Shown one piece after another: positions 23,415-33,600 of a stretch of DNA of 38,964 nucleotides. Every line of letters starts with the position of its first letter. Positions within the stretch are counted from its first letter, which is position 1. Below the pieces are notes generated by a model. It was given only the letters and a program-made list of their open reading frames with translations, was not told the DNA's origin and made no database searches. The position numbers and the translations under genes are program-made. Origin of the DNA: Bacteroidota bacterium (GTDB lineage Bacteria; Bacteroidota; Bacteroidia; AKYH767-A; OLB10); assembly GCA_025352785.1 (NCBI GenBank), contig JANXSD010000051.1:1-38964 (forward strand), in the 5' to 3' direction.

Positions 23415-24729
23415 TATACCTATAAATATTCATTGGTTTCGAAGAGATTTACGCCTTGAAGATAATGCTGCGCTATACCATGCACTTAAAAGTGAATTTC
23501 CTGTCTTAACACTTTTCATCTTTGATAAAGTCATATTAGATAAGCTCGAAAATCGATTAGACCATCGGGTAATTTTTATTCATCAACAATTGACATTATT
23601 AAATCAAGAGATTCAAAAATATGGCAGTACTTTACTTATAAAATATGGTGATGCTAGTGAATGTTGGAATGAAATTATTGAAGAGTTTTCTGTACAGGAA
23701 GTGTTTACAAATCACGATTATGAGCCGTACGCGCTTGAACGCGACAAAAAAATTGCTGAACAATTATTATCTAAAGGAATTACATTTAACACTTTTAAAG
23801 ATCAAGTAATTTTTGAGAAAGAGGAAGTGACAAAAGACGATGGAAAGCCTTATACCATTTTTACTCCTTATTCTCGTAAGTGGATGGCAAAGTTGAATGA
23901 CTTTTATTTATCCTCTTATCCAAATAAAAAATATTTTAATAATTTTTTTGCAAGAAAATTTACGAAGATTATTTCACTAAAAGAAATGAATTTCAAGGAT
24001 GATAACTTTGAATTTCCTTCGGTCAAATTTTCGAATGAAATACTTATCAATTATGCTGATCGTCGTGATATTCCTTCTGTAAAAGGGACATCAAGAATTA
24101 GTATTCATTTACGCTTTGGAACCGTGAGCATTCGTGAGTTAGCGCGCCACTCGAAAGAAATAAGTTTTAAATGGTTGAATGAATTAATATGGAGGGATTT
24201 TTATATGTGTATACTTTGGTATTTTCCACATGTAATATCGGGTTCATTTAAACCAGCTTATAATAAAATTCAGTGGAGAAACAATGAGTTAGAATTTGAA
24301 AAATGGTGCAAAGGAGAAACTGGATATCCTATTATTGATGCTGGAATGCGTGAATTAAACGCAACTGGATTTATGCATAATCGCGTGCGTATGATTACAG
24401 CAAGTTTTTTAGTAAAGCATCTTCTTATCGACTGGCGATGGGGAGAGGCATACTTTGCATATAAATTATTAGATTTTGAATTGTCATCAAACAATGGTGG
24501 ATGGCAATGGGCTGCAAGTTCAGGTTGTGATGCCGCACCTTATTTCCGAATCTTTAATCCTACTGAACAAACAAAAAGATTTGATCCTGAATTTAAGTAC
24601 ATAAAAAAATGGGTTCCCGAATTTCAAGATTTGAATTACCCTCCACCAATCGTCGATCATAAATTTGCTAGAGAACGCGCACTAGCGACCTATTCAAAAG
24701 CAGTAGGCAAACAAAAGGAATTGGAGTAA
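23395..24729 (+). CDS. phrB: Deoxyribodipyrimidine photolyase (class I-type)
   Basis: 444 residues. It repairs UV-induced cyclobutane pyrimidine dimers using blue light. The N-terminal antenna domain (INIHWFRRDLRLEDNAALYH) is followed by a FAD-binding helical domain with KGTSRISIHLRFGTVSIREL, WRDFYM, GYPIIDAGMRELNATGFMHN, and the strongly conserved SNNGGWQWAASSGCDAAPYF then FNPTEQTKRFDP. Trp residues of the electron-transfer triad are plausible. The antenna would be methenyltetrahydrofolate or a flavin; which one cannot be told. Start at 23395, with ATG 23404 also possible. It is encoded between the epimerase and riboflavin synthase genes. Confidence 0.95.
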   Translation: MKSMQSNIPINIHWFRRDLRLEDNAALYHALKSEFPVLTLFIFDKVILDKLENRLDHRVIFIHQQLTLLNQEIQKYGSTLLIKYGDASECWNEIIEEFSVQEVFTNHDYEPYALERDKKIAEQLLSKGITFNTFKDQVIFEKEEVTKDDGKPYTIFTPYSRKWMAKLNDFYLSSYPNKKYFNNFFARKFTKIISLKEMNFKDDNFEFPSVKFSNEILINYADRRDIPSVKGTSRISIHLRFGTVSIRELARHSKEISFKWLNELIWRDFYMCILWYFPHVISGSFKPAYNKIQWRNNELEFEKWCKGETGYPIIDAGMRELNATGFMHNRVRMITASFLVKHLLIDWRWGEAYFAYKLLDFELSSNNGGWQWAASSGCDAAPYFRIFNPTEQTKRFDPEFKYIKKWVPEFQDLNYPPPIVDHKFARERALATYSKAVGKQKELE

Positions 24730-24809
24730 TTATTTGACAGCTTTGCAAAATTCAAACAACTTTTTCGTTCGTATTTTGTAATTTCGTGACTTATATTTAT
24801 CAAATACCA

Positions 24810-25412
24810 ATGTTCACAGGCATCATTGAATCTCAAGGCACCGTTGAATCAATTATCGAATTTGGTTCCAATAAAACGTTCACATTTTCCTGTCCTTTTA
24901 CTTCTGAATTAAAAATTGATCAAAGTCTTGCTCATAATGGGGTATGCTTAACCGTGATGGCAATTCAAAATAATCGCTATTCGGTCACAGCTATTTTAGA
25001 GACACTTAATAAAACAAATATTGGATCTTTAAAGATTGGCGATAAAGTAAATTTAGAACGTTGTATGCTTGCTAATGGTCGTTTAGATGGACATATTGTT
25101 CAAGGACATGTTGATCAAACTGGAGTTTGTGAAAAAATTATTATTGAAGATGGAAGTTGGATTTTTCATTTTAATTATGATGCGACATCAAATAATTATA
25201 CGGTTGCAAAAGGATCGATTTGCATCAACGGTGTTAGCTTAACGGTTGTTGAATCATCTTCTGGAAAATTTTCAGTAGCTATAATTCCATATACTTTTGA
25301 ACATACAAATTTTCATCAATTAAAAAGTGGTGATATGGTAAATTTAGAATTCGATATTATAGGAAAATATGTTGCAGGATATATGGAACGAAGTAATTTG
25401 AAGATGTGTTAA
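24810..25412 (+). CDS. ribE: Riboflavin synthase alpha subunit
   Basis: 200 residues from ATG 24810, giving the canonical N-terminus MFTGIIESQGTVES. A GTG eight codons upstream is in frame but not conserved. Two lumazine-binding repeats: the first has SLAHNGVCLTVM and the second GSICINGVSLTVVES, with GHIVQGHVDQTG between. The enzyme dismutates two 6,7-dimethyl-8-ribityllumazines into riboflavin, the precursor of FMN/FAD. It lies 80 nt after the photolyase, whose cofactor is FAD. Other riboflavin genes are absent here, so this is a detached gene placed with a flavoenzyme. Confidence 0.95.
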   Translation: MFTGIIESQGTVESIIEFGSNKTFTFSCPFTSELKIDQSLAHNGVCLTVMAIQNNRYSVTAILETLNKTNIGSLKIGDKVNLERCMLANGRLDGHIVQGHVDQTGVCEKIIIEDGSWIFHFNYDATSNNYTVAKGSICINGVSLTVVESSSGKFSVAIIPYTFEHTNFHQLKSGDMVNLEFDIIGKYVAGYMERSNLKMC

Positions 25413-25457
25413 TTTGAAAATTAAATTATTTAAAAATAGTTATCATTAAAGCGATAA

Positions 25458-26648
25458 TTACAATACCATTTTTTGTTTGAGATTATTCATCTTTAAGATG
25501 AGAACAATCATTGAAATTAATGCTCCAGCTGTAGTTACTAAAAAGGCTGCCTTGATTCCATAAGAACCAAACATCCAGCCTGTCCATGCACCTGCGATTA
25601 ATGCTGCGATGCTACTGGTACTAGAATAAAATCCAATTGCTGTTCCTCTTTCTTTATCAGGAATAAATCCAGAGATTAGGGCTTTCACAACACTTTCTGT
25701 ACATGCCATTGAAAGTGCATATACCATAAATAGAATTACAAACTCAGCAAGTGTTGACGAATACGCCATCCCGCAATAGGTAATTACAAATAACACTATT
25801 CCAACAATCAACACTTTCATCTTTCCGATTTTATCCGCTAATTTCCCAATAGGATACGATAACAATGCATAGATCAAATTATAAAACACATAAGCACCAA
25901 TCATCGTTTGATCAGAAAATCCTGCTGCTTTAATTGTGAGTAATAAAAACACATCTGGACTATTTACTAAAGCAAAAAATATTAATGTCCCAACAAGAGA
26001 TTTATATTCTTGCTTCGCATTTTTCCAGTAACCAAAATGGCTAAAAAAACCGCCTTTTTTTTCTAAACTAACAACTGGCTTTTCTTTAATCGATTTATCC
26101 TTTACAATTAACGTAAGCAACCATGATGCTACTGCAGGAAAAACAGCGATCATAAACATTCCTTTGTAATTGCCTGGATAAAAATATAACCATATCAATC
26201 CAATCACTGGTCCAACAACGGCTCCCGTTGTATCCATCGCACGATGAAATCCAAACACTGCAGCGTATGTTTCTTCTGTACTTTCTGCGGCAAGAATTGC
26301 ATCGCGAGGTGCAGTACGAATTCCTTTTCCTAAACGATCAGTTAATCGTGATAAATAAATGATCGGTAATGCAGAAGAAATTAAGAGCAATCCTTTTCCT
26401 ATAGCTGAAAAACCGTAACCAGTTTTCACAAAAACACTTCGTTCACCTCGTTTATCAGATAACTTTCCAAAATATCCTTTCGCAATTCCAGCAACTAGAT
26501 TTGCTACTCCTTCCAATAAACCAATGGCAATAAATGAATAGCCTATCGACTTTAAATAAACTGGCATAACAGGATACAAAAGTTCGCTTGCGATGTCAGC
26601 AAGTAAACTTACAAATGATAAAATTAAAACAAGACGACTAATTTTCAA
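25458..26648 (-). CDS. MFS transporter
   Basis: 396 residues with about 11-12 membrane segments. The loop 2-3 signature appears as GKLSDKRGERS, repeated in the second half as GKLADKIGKMK. It opens RLVLILSFVSLLADIASELL and continues YPVMPVYLK, resembling a Bacteroidota group of uncharacterised permeases. The substrate cannot be assigned. The start is TTG at 26648: no ATG occurs before residue 28, which is already inside the first conserved segment, and a stop lies four codons upstream. It converges with ribE (45 nt) and lies 31 nt downstream of rlmN on the same strand, so it may be co-transcribed. Confidence 0.88.
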   Translation of the reverse strand: MKISRLVLILSFVSLLADIASELLYPVMPVYLKSIGYSFIAIGLLEGVANLVAGIAKGYFGKLSDKRGERSVFVKTGYGFSAIGKGLLLISSALPIIYLSRLTDRLGKGIRTAPRDAILAAESTEETYAAVFGFHRAMDTTGAVVGPVIGLIWLYFYPGNYKGMFMIAVFPAVASWLLTLIVKDKSIKEKPVVSLEKKGGFFSHFGYWKNAKQEYKSLVGTLIFFALVNSPDVFLLLTIKAAGFSDQTMIGAYVFYNLIYALLSYPIGKLADKIGKMKVLIVGIVLFVITYCGMAYSSTLAEFVILFMVYALSMACTESVVKALISGFIPDKERGTAIGFYSSTSSIAALIAGAWTGWMFGSYGIKAAFLVTTAGALISMIVLILKMNNLKQKMVL

Positions 26649-26679
26649 GCGTTGAAATAATTAGAAAAAAAATAAATTA

Positions 26680-27729
26680 TTATTGAAGAACTTTTTTCTC
26701 CTTATTGGCTAATTGTCCACAAGCAGCATCAATATCTTTACCTCTGCTTCGTCTAAGATTTACAACTAAACCATTCTTCGACAAATACTGATAAAATTGA
26801 TTTAACTTTTCATCACTAGTATTTTGAAACTCACCATCACCAATCGAATTGTATTCTATCAAATTGATTTTCGAAGGAACTTTTTTAGAAAATGCTAACA
26901 ACTCTTTCGCATCTTCAATATTATCATTAAAGTTTTTGAAAACGATGTATTCAAAAGTCACACGTTTACCTGTTTTATCATGAAAATAATTTAATGCTTC
27001 TTCTAAAACCTCTAACGTGTTATGCTCGTTAATTGGCATAATCTGACTTCTTTTTTTATCATTTGCAGCATGAAGTGATAAGGCTAAATTAAATTTCACT
27101 TCATCATCACCTAACTTTTTAATCATCTTCGCAATACCTGCAGTAGAAACAGTAATGCGAGAAGGAGCCATACCCAATCCCTTTTGAGAAGTGATATGTT
27201 CAATACTTTTTAAAACGTTGCTATAATTCAGTAATGGTTCACCCATTCCCATGTAAACAATATTTGAAAGTGGAATGCCGTAATTTTTTTCTGCTTGCTC
27301 ACGAATAATTGCCACTTGATCAAAGATTTCATCATGGTGCAAATTACGCACGCGATCTAATTTACCCGTTGCACAAAACTTACACGTCAAACTACATCCC
27401 ACTTGCGAAGACACGCACGCCGTCATGCGTGAATCAGTCGGAATTAAAACTCCTTCGATGATATATCCATCATGTAATTTGAATGCATTTTTAATGGTGC
27501 GATCACTGCTAATCTGTTGACTATCGATGGTGATAGGATCCAACACAAAATTCTCTTCGAGCAATGTTCTAGTTTCTTTCGAAAGGTTAGTCATATCCTC
27601 AAAAGAGCGTGCTGCCTTTTCCCAAATCCACTCTTGCACTTGCTTTGCACGGAACGGTTTTTCACCTTTACTGACAAAAAATTCCTTCAAGAATTCAGCG
27701 TCGAGGTGGCGGAGATTGGGCTTTTGCAT
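26680..27729 (-). CDS. rlmN: 23S rRNA (adenine2503-C2)-methyltransferase RlmN
   Basis: 349 residues from ATG 27729. An in-frame TTG at 27753 is upstream of the promoter box and rejected. This radical-SAM enzyme methylates A2503 of 23S rRNA and A37 of some tRNAs. The [4Fe-4S] motif is CSLTCKFC, preceded by MTACVSSQVG. GMGEPLLNY and SLHAANDKKRSQIMPIN are present, as are the C-terminal methyl-carrier Cys in DIDAACGQL and LRRSRG. The -7 box TATCTTTG (27744-27737) lies 7 nt before the ATG. Confidence 0.97.
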   Translation of the reverse strand: MQKPNLRHLDAEFLKEFFVSKGEKPFRAKQVQEWIWEKAARSFEDMTNLSKETRTLLEENFVLDPITIDSQQISSDRTIKNAFKLHDGYIIEGVLIPTDSRMTACVSSQVGCSLTCKFCATGKLDRVRNLHHDEIFDQVAIIREQAEKNYGIPLSNIVYMGMGEPLLNYSNVLKSIEHITSQKGLGMAPSRITVSTAGIAKMIKKLGDDEVKFNLALSLHAANDKKRSQIMPINEHNTLEVLEEALNYFHDKTGKRVTFEYIVFKNFNDNIEDAKELLAFSKKVPSKINLIEYNSIGDGEFQNTSDEKLNQFYQYLSKNGLVVNLRRSRGKDIDAACGQLANKEKKVLQ

Positions 27730-27736
27730 GATTCGG

Positions 27737-27744
27737 CAAAGATA
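27737..27744 (-). promoter_or_regulatory. Promoter -7 box of rlmN (TATCTTTG)
   Basis: TATCTTTG on the minus strand, 7 nt before ATG 27729. The mRNA would have almost no leader. The box rules out the upstream TTG as start. Confidence 0.5.
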
Positions 27745-27875
27745 CGACCCCAAAGCCGATTATGAACCATAAAATCATTCATAGATATACTGAATTGATG
27801 CAAAACTGTGAAATTCGCATCTAGAATCGTCCATTATAAATGATTCAGCTAATTTTGAAGACGAAATCTCCTCCT

Positions 27876-29057
27876 ATGAACCATCTGTTTTCCGCCGATT
27901 TAATTTTCTCAGGTAATCGACCAGTAATTAAAAATGGATGGATTGAATGTAATCCTGAGGGAAAAATTATTAGCATTAATGAAAGTGCCATTCCTGAAAA
28001 TACGAAAATTCTAAATGGAATAATTGTTCCAGGTTTTATTAATGCGCACTGTCATTTGGAATTATCTCACTTACATGGATGCATAATTGAAAAGCAAGGT
28101 ATGAGTGCATTCATACGTAGCTTATTTGCGCAACGCTTTACTTTTTCTGAAGAAGAACAATTAGTTGCAATGCAAAAATCAGAAGACGAAATGTGGCGCA
28201 ATGGAATTGTTGCAGTGGGTGACATTTCCAATTTCGAAAATTCCTTTGAAGTGAAAAGAAAATCACAGTTGCATTATCATACTTTCGTAGAAGTATTTGG
28301 GTTAGATCCAAGGAGAGCAGAGGAAATAATATTAAAAGCAAAATCACTTTCAGAAAAATTTTCTTCGATAGAAAAACATACTTCAAGCCTTGTTCCACAT
28401 GCACCCTATTCGGTTTCCGATTGGCTTTTCGAATTACTTAGTGCTGAATATAAAAAGAAGGTTCCAATATGTATTCACATGGAAGAAAGCATAGATGAAT
28501 ATCAATTCTGCGCAGATAAAACTGGCCCGTTTGCGAAATTATTTAGTGATTTCGGATTGGATTATTCACTCTTCAAAGTAACACCTGATTCTACACCATT
28601 ACAAAGAACATTGCCAAAATTAGTAGCAAGTAATAATTTGCTTATGGTACACAATACTTACACTAACGCAGAAGAAATTGCCTGGGCAACTTCACAACAT
28701 GAAAATTTTTATTGGTGTTTATGTCCGAATGCAAATCAATACATCACTAACCGCCTACCTAATGTAAATCTCTTTAATAACGATCAAATAAAAGTTACCA
28801 TTGGCACTGATAGTCTTGCTTCAAATCATAGTTTAAACATCCTCGATGAATTGAAAACCATTCAACAATCTTACCCCGAAATTCCATTTGATCGTCTCAT
28901 AAAATGGGCGACCATTAACGGCGCAGAATTTTTAGGAATTGAAAATGTTTTTGGATCCATAAGCGAAGGGAAAACGCCTGGATTAGTTTTACTAGAAGGA
29001 ATTAATATGGAGAGCTTAATTATAAATGATAGTGTTAAGATTAGGAGAATAGTTTAG
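27876..29057 (+). CDS. Amidohydrolase of the ATZ/TRZ - deaminase group
   Basis: 393 residues from ATG 27876; an ATG at 27840 is in frame and cannot be excluded. A metal-dependent TIM-barrel hydrolase with the HxH motif GFINAHCHLELSHLHG, metal His in VPHAPYSVSD, HxxE in ICIHMEESIDEY and catalytic Asp in TIGTDSLASNHS. The subgroup contains SAH/MTA, aminofutalosine and chlorohydrolase-type deaminases. The exact substrate (a purine-like amine is likely) cannot be read from sequence. The HCHLELSHL variant is common in Bacteroidota. Divergent from rlmN. Confidence 0.85.
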   Translation: MNHLFSADLIFSGNRPVIKNGWIECNPEGKIISINESAIPENTKILNGIIVPGFINAHCHLELSHLHGCIIEKQGMSAFIRSLFAQRFTFSEEEQLVAMQKSEDEMWRNGIVAVGDISNFENSFEVKRKSQLHYHTFVEVFGLDPRRAEEIILKAKSLSEKFSSIEKHTSSLVPHAPYSVSDWLFELLSAEYKKKVPICIHMEESIDEYQFCADKTGPFAKLFSDFGLDYSLFKVTPDSTPLQRTLPKLVASNNLLMVHNTYTNAEEIAWATSQHENFYWCLCPNANQYITNRLPNVNLFNNDQIKVTIGTDSLASNHSLNILDELKTIQQSYPEIPFDRLIKWATINGAEFLGIENVFGSISEGKTPGLVLLEGINMESLIINDSVKIRRIV

Positions 29058-29188
29058 ATTGTAACGCTAGAAAATAAATTACTTCGTTACGTTAAAGTAA
29101 AAACTTTTAATGCATTCGGAACTGAGATTTTTAAAAAGAAAATTGAGCATCTAGAAATCAGCATTCGGCTTCCAACAACAAACTTTTC

Positions 29189-30559
29189 TTAATATTTAAG
29201 CAACTTACTAATCCCAATAGTATTTTCTTCCGTATAGCGTAGCAAATAAAAACCTGGCAATAATTTTTCAGTATTGATTTTAGTTTCCAAATTAAAAGTC
29301 ATTTGCTTTTGAATTTGTTTTCCGCTTACATCAAAAATTGTTGCTATTCCATTTTCATCGGTTCCGTTTATTACAAACTCATTTTTAAAGGGATTTGGAA
29401 AAACAGAAATGCTTGAAGAACCTGTCATTTCATTTATTGAATTAGAAATTTGACACAATCCTGTTACCTGCACAGGAACATTACTATCAGCGTATGTTCC
29501 GTTTCCTAGTTGTCCATAAGTATTATAGCCCCATGTCCACGCAGTGCCATCATTCTTCATCGCAATAGAATGCCCATATCCTCCTGCAATGGCAACTATG
29601 CCTGTAAGTCCGGTTACCTGCAAAGGAATATGACTATCTGCATTTGTTCCGTTACCAAGTTGACCATACAAATTAAATCCCCACGTCCACACAGTTCCAT
29701 CGCTCTTTAGTGCGAGTGAGTGATAAACGCCTCCCGCAATAGCTATGATTCCTGAGAGTCCACTCACTTGAACAGGAACTATACTATTGGTTGTAGTTCC
29801 ATTTCCAAGTTCGCCTTCGTTATTGCCTCCCCAAGCCCAAACTGTTCCATCACTTTTAAGAGCGAGCGAAAAAGTATTTCCACCTGCAATTGCAATGATG
29901 CCGCTAAGATTATTTATTTGTGCTGGTGCATTGGTGTATCCACTTTGTCCGTTTGCTAATGCATAACCCCAAGCCCAAACAGTACTGTCACTTTTAATAG
30001 CAAGTGAATGGTAATATCCACATGCAATATGAATAATGCCTGTGAGGTTAATCACCGGTACTGGAACATTGCTGGTTATGTTGGTTCCGTTTCCAAGTTC
30101 TCCAAAATCATTGTAACCCCATGCACTTATGGTACTGTCATGTTTTAAAGCAAGTGAATGATACATGGAGGAAATGGCAACGATATCTGAAAGCCCGATT
30201 ACTTGTGTTGGAATATTAGTATTAGTATTAGTTCCATTGCCAAGTTCCCCAACCAAATTATCTCCCCAAGCCCATACGGTGCTATCATTCTTGAGAGCTA
30301 CGGAGTGATTGACTCCTGCGCCAATATTTGTAATTCCGCTGAGTGAGGTTACTACCAGTGGTACATTGCTATTGGCTAATCCATTACCCAACTGACCAAA
30401 CTGATTCGCTCCCCAATCATTCACTATGCTATCACTGCAAATGAAAAGAGAATGTTGCCCGCCACATGCAATTTTTTGTGCGGTGGAAGTAGTCGGCATC
30501 ATGGATGAAACCGTTAGTATAAATATACACAGTCGGATAGTAAAGATTTGTTTTTTCAT
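29189..30559 (-). CDS. RCC1-repeat secreted protein with T9SS sorting domain
   Basis: 456 residues. A signal peptide (MKKQIFTIRLCIFILTVSSM, ending at STAQ) is followed by about seven 50-residue RCC1 repeats of the form HSLALKSDGTVWAWGxNxxG-QLGNGT, enough for one seven-bladed propeller (residues about 30-370). The C-terminal 75 residues are a type A sorting domain (ISVFPNPFKNEFVING, YLLRYTEENTIGISKLLKY). The protein should be exported by the type IX system and anchored at, or released from, the surface. Binding partner unknown. It follows the M4 protease gene on the same strand, separated by a terminator-like hairpin. Confidence 0.92.
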   Translation of the reverse strand: MKKQIFTIRLCIFILTVSSMMPTTSTAQKIACGGQHSLFICSDSIVNDWGANQFGQLGNGLANSNVPLVVTSLSGITNIGAGVNHSVALKNDSTVWAWGDNLVGELGNGTNTNTNIPTQVIGLSDIVAISSMYHSLALKHDSTISAWGYNDFGELGNGTNITSNVPVPVINLTGIIHIACGYYHSLAIKSDSTVWAWGYALANGQSGYTNAPAQINNLSGIIAIAGGNTFSLALKSDGTVWAWGGNNEGELGNGTTTNSIVPVQVSGLSGIIAIAGGVYHSLALKSDGTVWTWGFNLYGQLGNGTNADSHIPLQVTGLTGIVAIAGGYGHSIAMKNDGTAWTWGYNTYGQLGNGTYADSNVPVQVTGLCQISNSINEMTGSSSISVFPNPFKNEFVINGTDENGIATIFDVSGKQIQKQMTFNLETKINTEKLLPGFYLLRYTEENTIGISKLLKY

Positions 30560-30582
30560 TTGTTTTTTTTTGAGCAGAATAT

Positions 30583-30610
30583 AAACCCGTCTCTATAGTG
30601 AGACGGGTTT
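30583..30610 (-). terminator. Terminator of the M4 protease gene
   Basis: AAACCCGTCTC (30583-30593), 6-nt loop, GAGACGGGTTT (30600-30610): a perfect 11-bp GC-containing stem about 18 nt after the protease stop at 30629, bordered by A/T on both sides. On the minus strand only three T follow directly, then ATATT. Confidence 0.65.
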
Positions 30611-30628
30611 TAAATCAGATCGCTATAA

Positions 30629-33600
30629 CTATTTCGTTAAAATTAATTTCCTAACAATGCTTTCACCGTTTTCCTTTTTGAGATAGAGGAAATAGACTCC
30701 ATTCGAAAGAAGATTCCCCGCAAAGGTTGACTCATAAATATTTCCTCCTACCGTTTTTCCTGCAAATAACAATGCTTTTTCTCTACCTGAAAGGTCATAG
30801 ATTTTTACCGTGACGTTATCATTTTCAGATAGCTTAAATCTTATTGTTGTTATATCGGAAAATGGATTAGGGAATGCTCCGAGATAAGCATCATCTCTGT
30901 TGATTGCGTCGTCACTTGAATAATCAAATCTTGCCACTACTCCAGAAAAATTGCAAACCTTAACAATGCCGCAGGTTGCAAGCTGGTCGCCAATGTGATT
31001 TAGGAAGTGTGCCTTTGCTCCCTGCTTATCAAGACAAAGAGTAACGTACGGATTGGTGACACTTCCTGTTCCATGACAGATCGTAACATTCTTAAGTCCT
31101 GGTCCACACCTCACATCAATAACACAAACTCTTACACTGTCGGTAGCGGAGCATCCATTGGCATCCGTTATTGTGAGGTAGTAAATGGTTGAAGCAATTG
31201 GACAAACATTGATAAACGCTGCATGACTGCCGTTACTCCACGTTAACGTGCGCGGAGGCACACCACCACCTGCTCCTGATGACTGCAATTTTGCACAAGA
31301 GGAATCAGGATATCCAAAGTAAACAATTTTGTTTGCTCCTGCATCAATGGTTAATTGTGGCGGCTCCGTTAATGTTGTGCTTGCTATTTTCGTACAGCCG
31401 TTTGCATCAGTAACAATCACTGTATAGGTTCCTGCTGAAAGTCCCGTTGCAGGATTTGTTGTTGCACCGTTACTCCAGTAAAATGTGAATGAGCCAACAC
31501 CGCCCGAAGGAGATGCAGCCGCAGCACCATCGCTTCCTCCATGACATCGCACATTGTATCCATTGTAATTGGTGGTGGGTGCAGCTGTAGTTGCAACAGC
31601 GGGTGGTTGAGTTAATGTAGCGCTTTGGGTGATAGAACATCCGTTTACATCTGTGACTGTCACCGTGTAGGTTCCAGCCGTAAGTCCAGTTGTTTTTGAA
31701 GAACTCTGACCATTACTCCATGAATAACCGTAAGCTGCTGTTCCGCCCGAAGGGGTTGCTGCTGCAGTTCCGTCATTACCGCCATTGCAGGAAATATTAT
31801 ATCCATTGTAGTTGGATAAAGTTAGTGCAGGAAGTACAAGTAAAGGGGTGTTATTAATAATAACGGTCTTAGTTACAACGGCACATCCTAATCCTGAAAC
31901 ATTAGTGACGGTTACTGTATAATTTCCGGGGCAAAGTGCGCTGATAGATGATGTTGTTGCCCCGTTGCTCCACAAAAAGGCAGGTGAAATTCCGCTGATA
32001 ACATTAGCAACAGCCGATCCATCGCAGGCATCGTGGCAGGAAACATTCCTGTTATTGTAATCAGAAGTTATAACAGCATTTACATCAAAATAAGGTGCCC
32101 CTACTCCTACTGCACGCCAAGCGTTGGTAGCTTGTTTCAATTCATTGGAACATGCTCCGAACAAATCAACTGCTGCCTGCAATGACCCGGCTCGAGCATC
32201 AGAATAATTTGAGTTATTGTTTAAAATGGCCGTAAGATTCCGTGCTGCAATGCTGGCTGCTTTTAGAATTCCGATTCCTGAAATATTGTATGTAATGCCA
32301 TTGTCATTGGTTCCCGAACCACCCACTGCCAAAAGATAAAACCATTTATTCTGAACACCGCTATTAGTATGAACACCTCCTGCGTCATTCATGGTGCAGG
32401 GCAAACCTGCATTTGTATAATCACACCAATTAGTTCCGGTAAGATAAGTAGCAGGGTCGCCATACGGAGCTGCACTGGGATCTGCCATACTTCTGAAGGC
32501 ACCAGACGTGCGTTCGCTGCCTAACAGCCAATCGTTTGTTCCTGTAATATAATTTTCTGTTGCTTCTCCAAAAATATCACTGAAGGATTCGTTCAATGCA
32601 CCGGATTCATTGGCATAGGTTAATGCAGCCGTGGAACCTGTTACAGCATGCGTATATTCATGACCGAGAATATCAAGGGTAGCAAATGAATTAGCCAACG
32701 TACCTGTACTTGCTCTACCCACTTTTAATTGGCCTCCAGTGAAAGACATAGACGCATTATTTCCGTTAGCGCCTACACAACAAGGATTTGGAGAACATGG
32801 TCCGCTGAATATAGCATTAATATACCCATCAACATCTCCTCCTGCATTGTCATAGCTGTTACGTCCCCGTACTGTAAACCAATACCAGTATGCCTGTCTT
32901 GTCTCCCAAAGCACAGTGGCACCAAAAGTTTCGTTGTTGTTGTTATTCCATGTATTAGAAGTATTTTGAATTTCACTTGGCGACGGAGTGCAACTTACAC
33001 TGTTCCATGCTCTGATTTGTATTTCTGCAGACTGGCAGTCATCTTTTAAACGATAATTTGTGCCATCATAAAAGTCAGTAAAAACAGGACGGTTACCATT
33101 AAAAATTGTATTGACAGGCGCTCCGTTACAATTAGATTCGAGAGCTAAAGTGGCAAGAATTGCTCCTGAGTTTGCATCTACATATATCCGCTTTTCACTT
33201 GCCGGACTTGCTGCTGAAATATCAAAGCGGTATGCAAGTTTGAATGTTGAAGTTTGTCCGGGCGTATTAAAGTAAACCGAATACCAGCATAGTTCCCCCT
33301 TTGGAAAATAAGTTGCGGCAGGATTTTTTGTTCTCTCTTTCAAATTATTTTCCCAAAATTGATCCTCCCATTTGTAGCGTTCAGCTCCTACATATTTTTT
33401 TGCAGCATCAAACGCGGCATCTTCCTTTAGTGCAGGCACCGAAGAAAGAGCAGAAGACATGTCTGCCGCCTGTCCGTTGAAATAACTTACAATTCCATTT
33501 TTAACATGAACAACATAAGTCGCATTCTCAACAGGCACTCCTTTGAATGTTTGCTGATAACGCTCGTGTGTAAATCCGATTTCATCTTGTTCCTTTTTAA

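Noticed and set aside
32729-33049. A 106-codon plus-strand frame and a 67-codon minus-strand frame inside the M4 protease gene
   Set aside because: Both lie fully within the well-supported catalytic domain in other frames and show no domain of their own.
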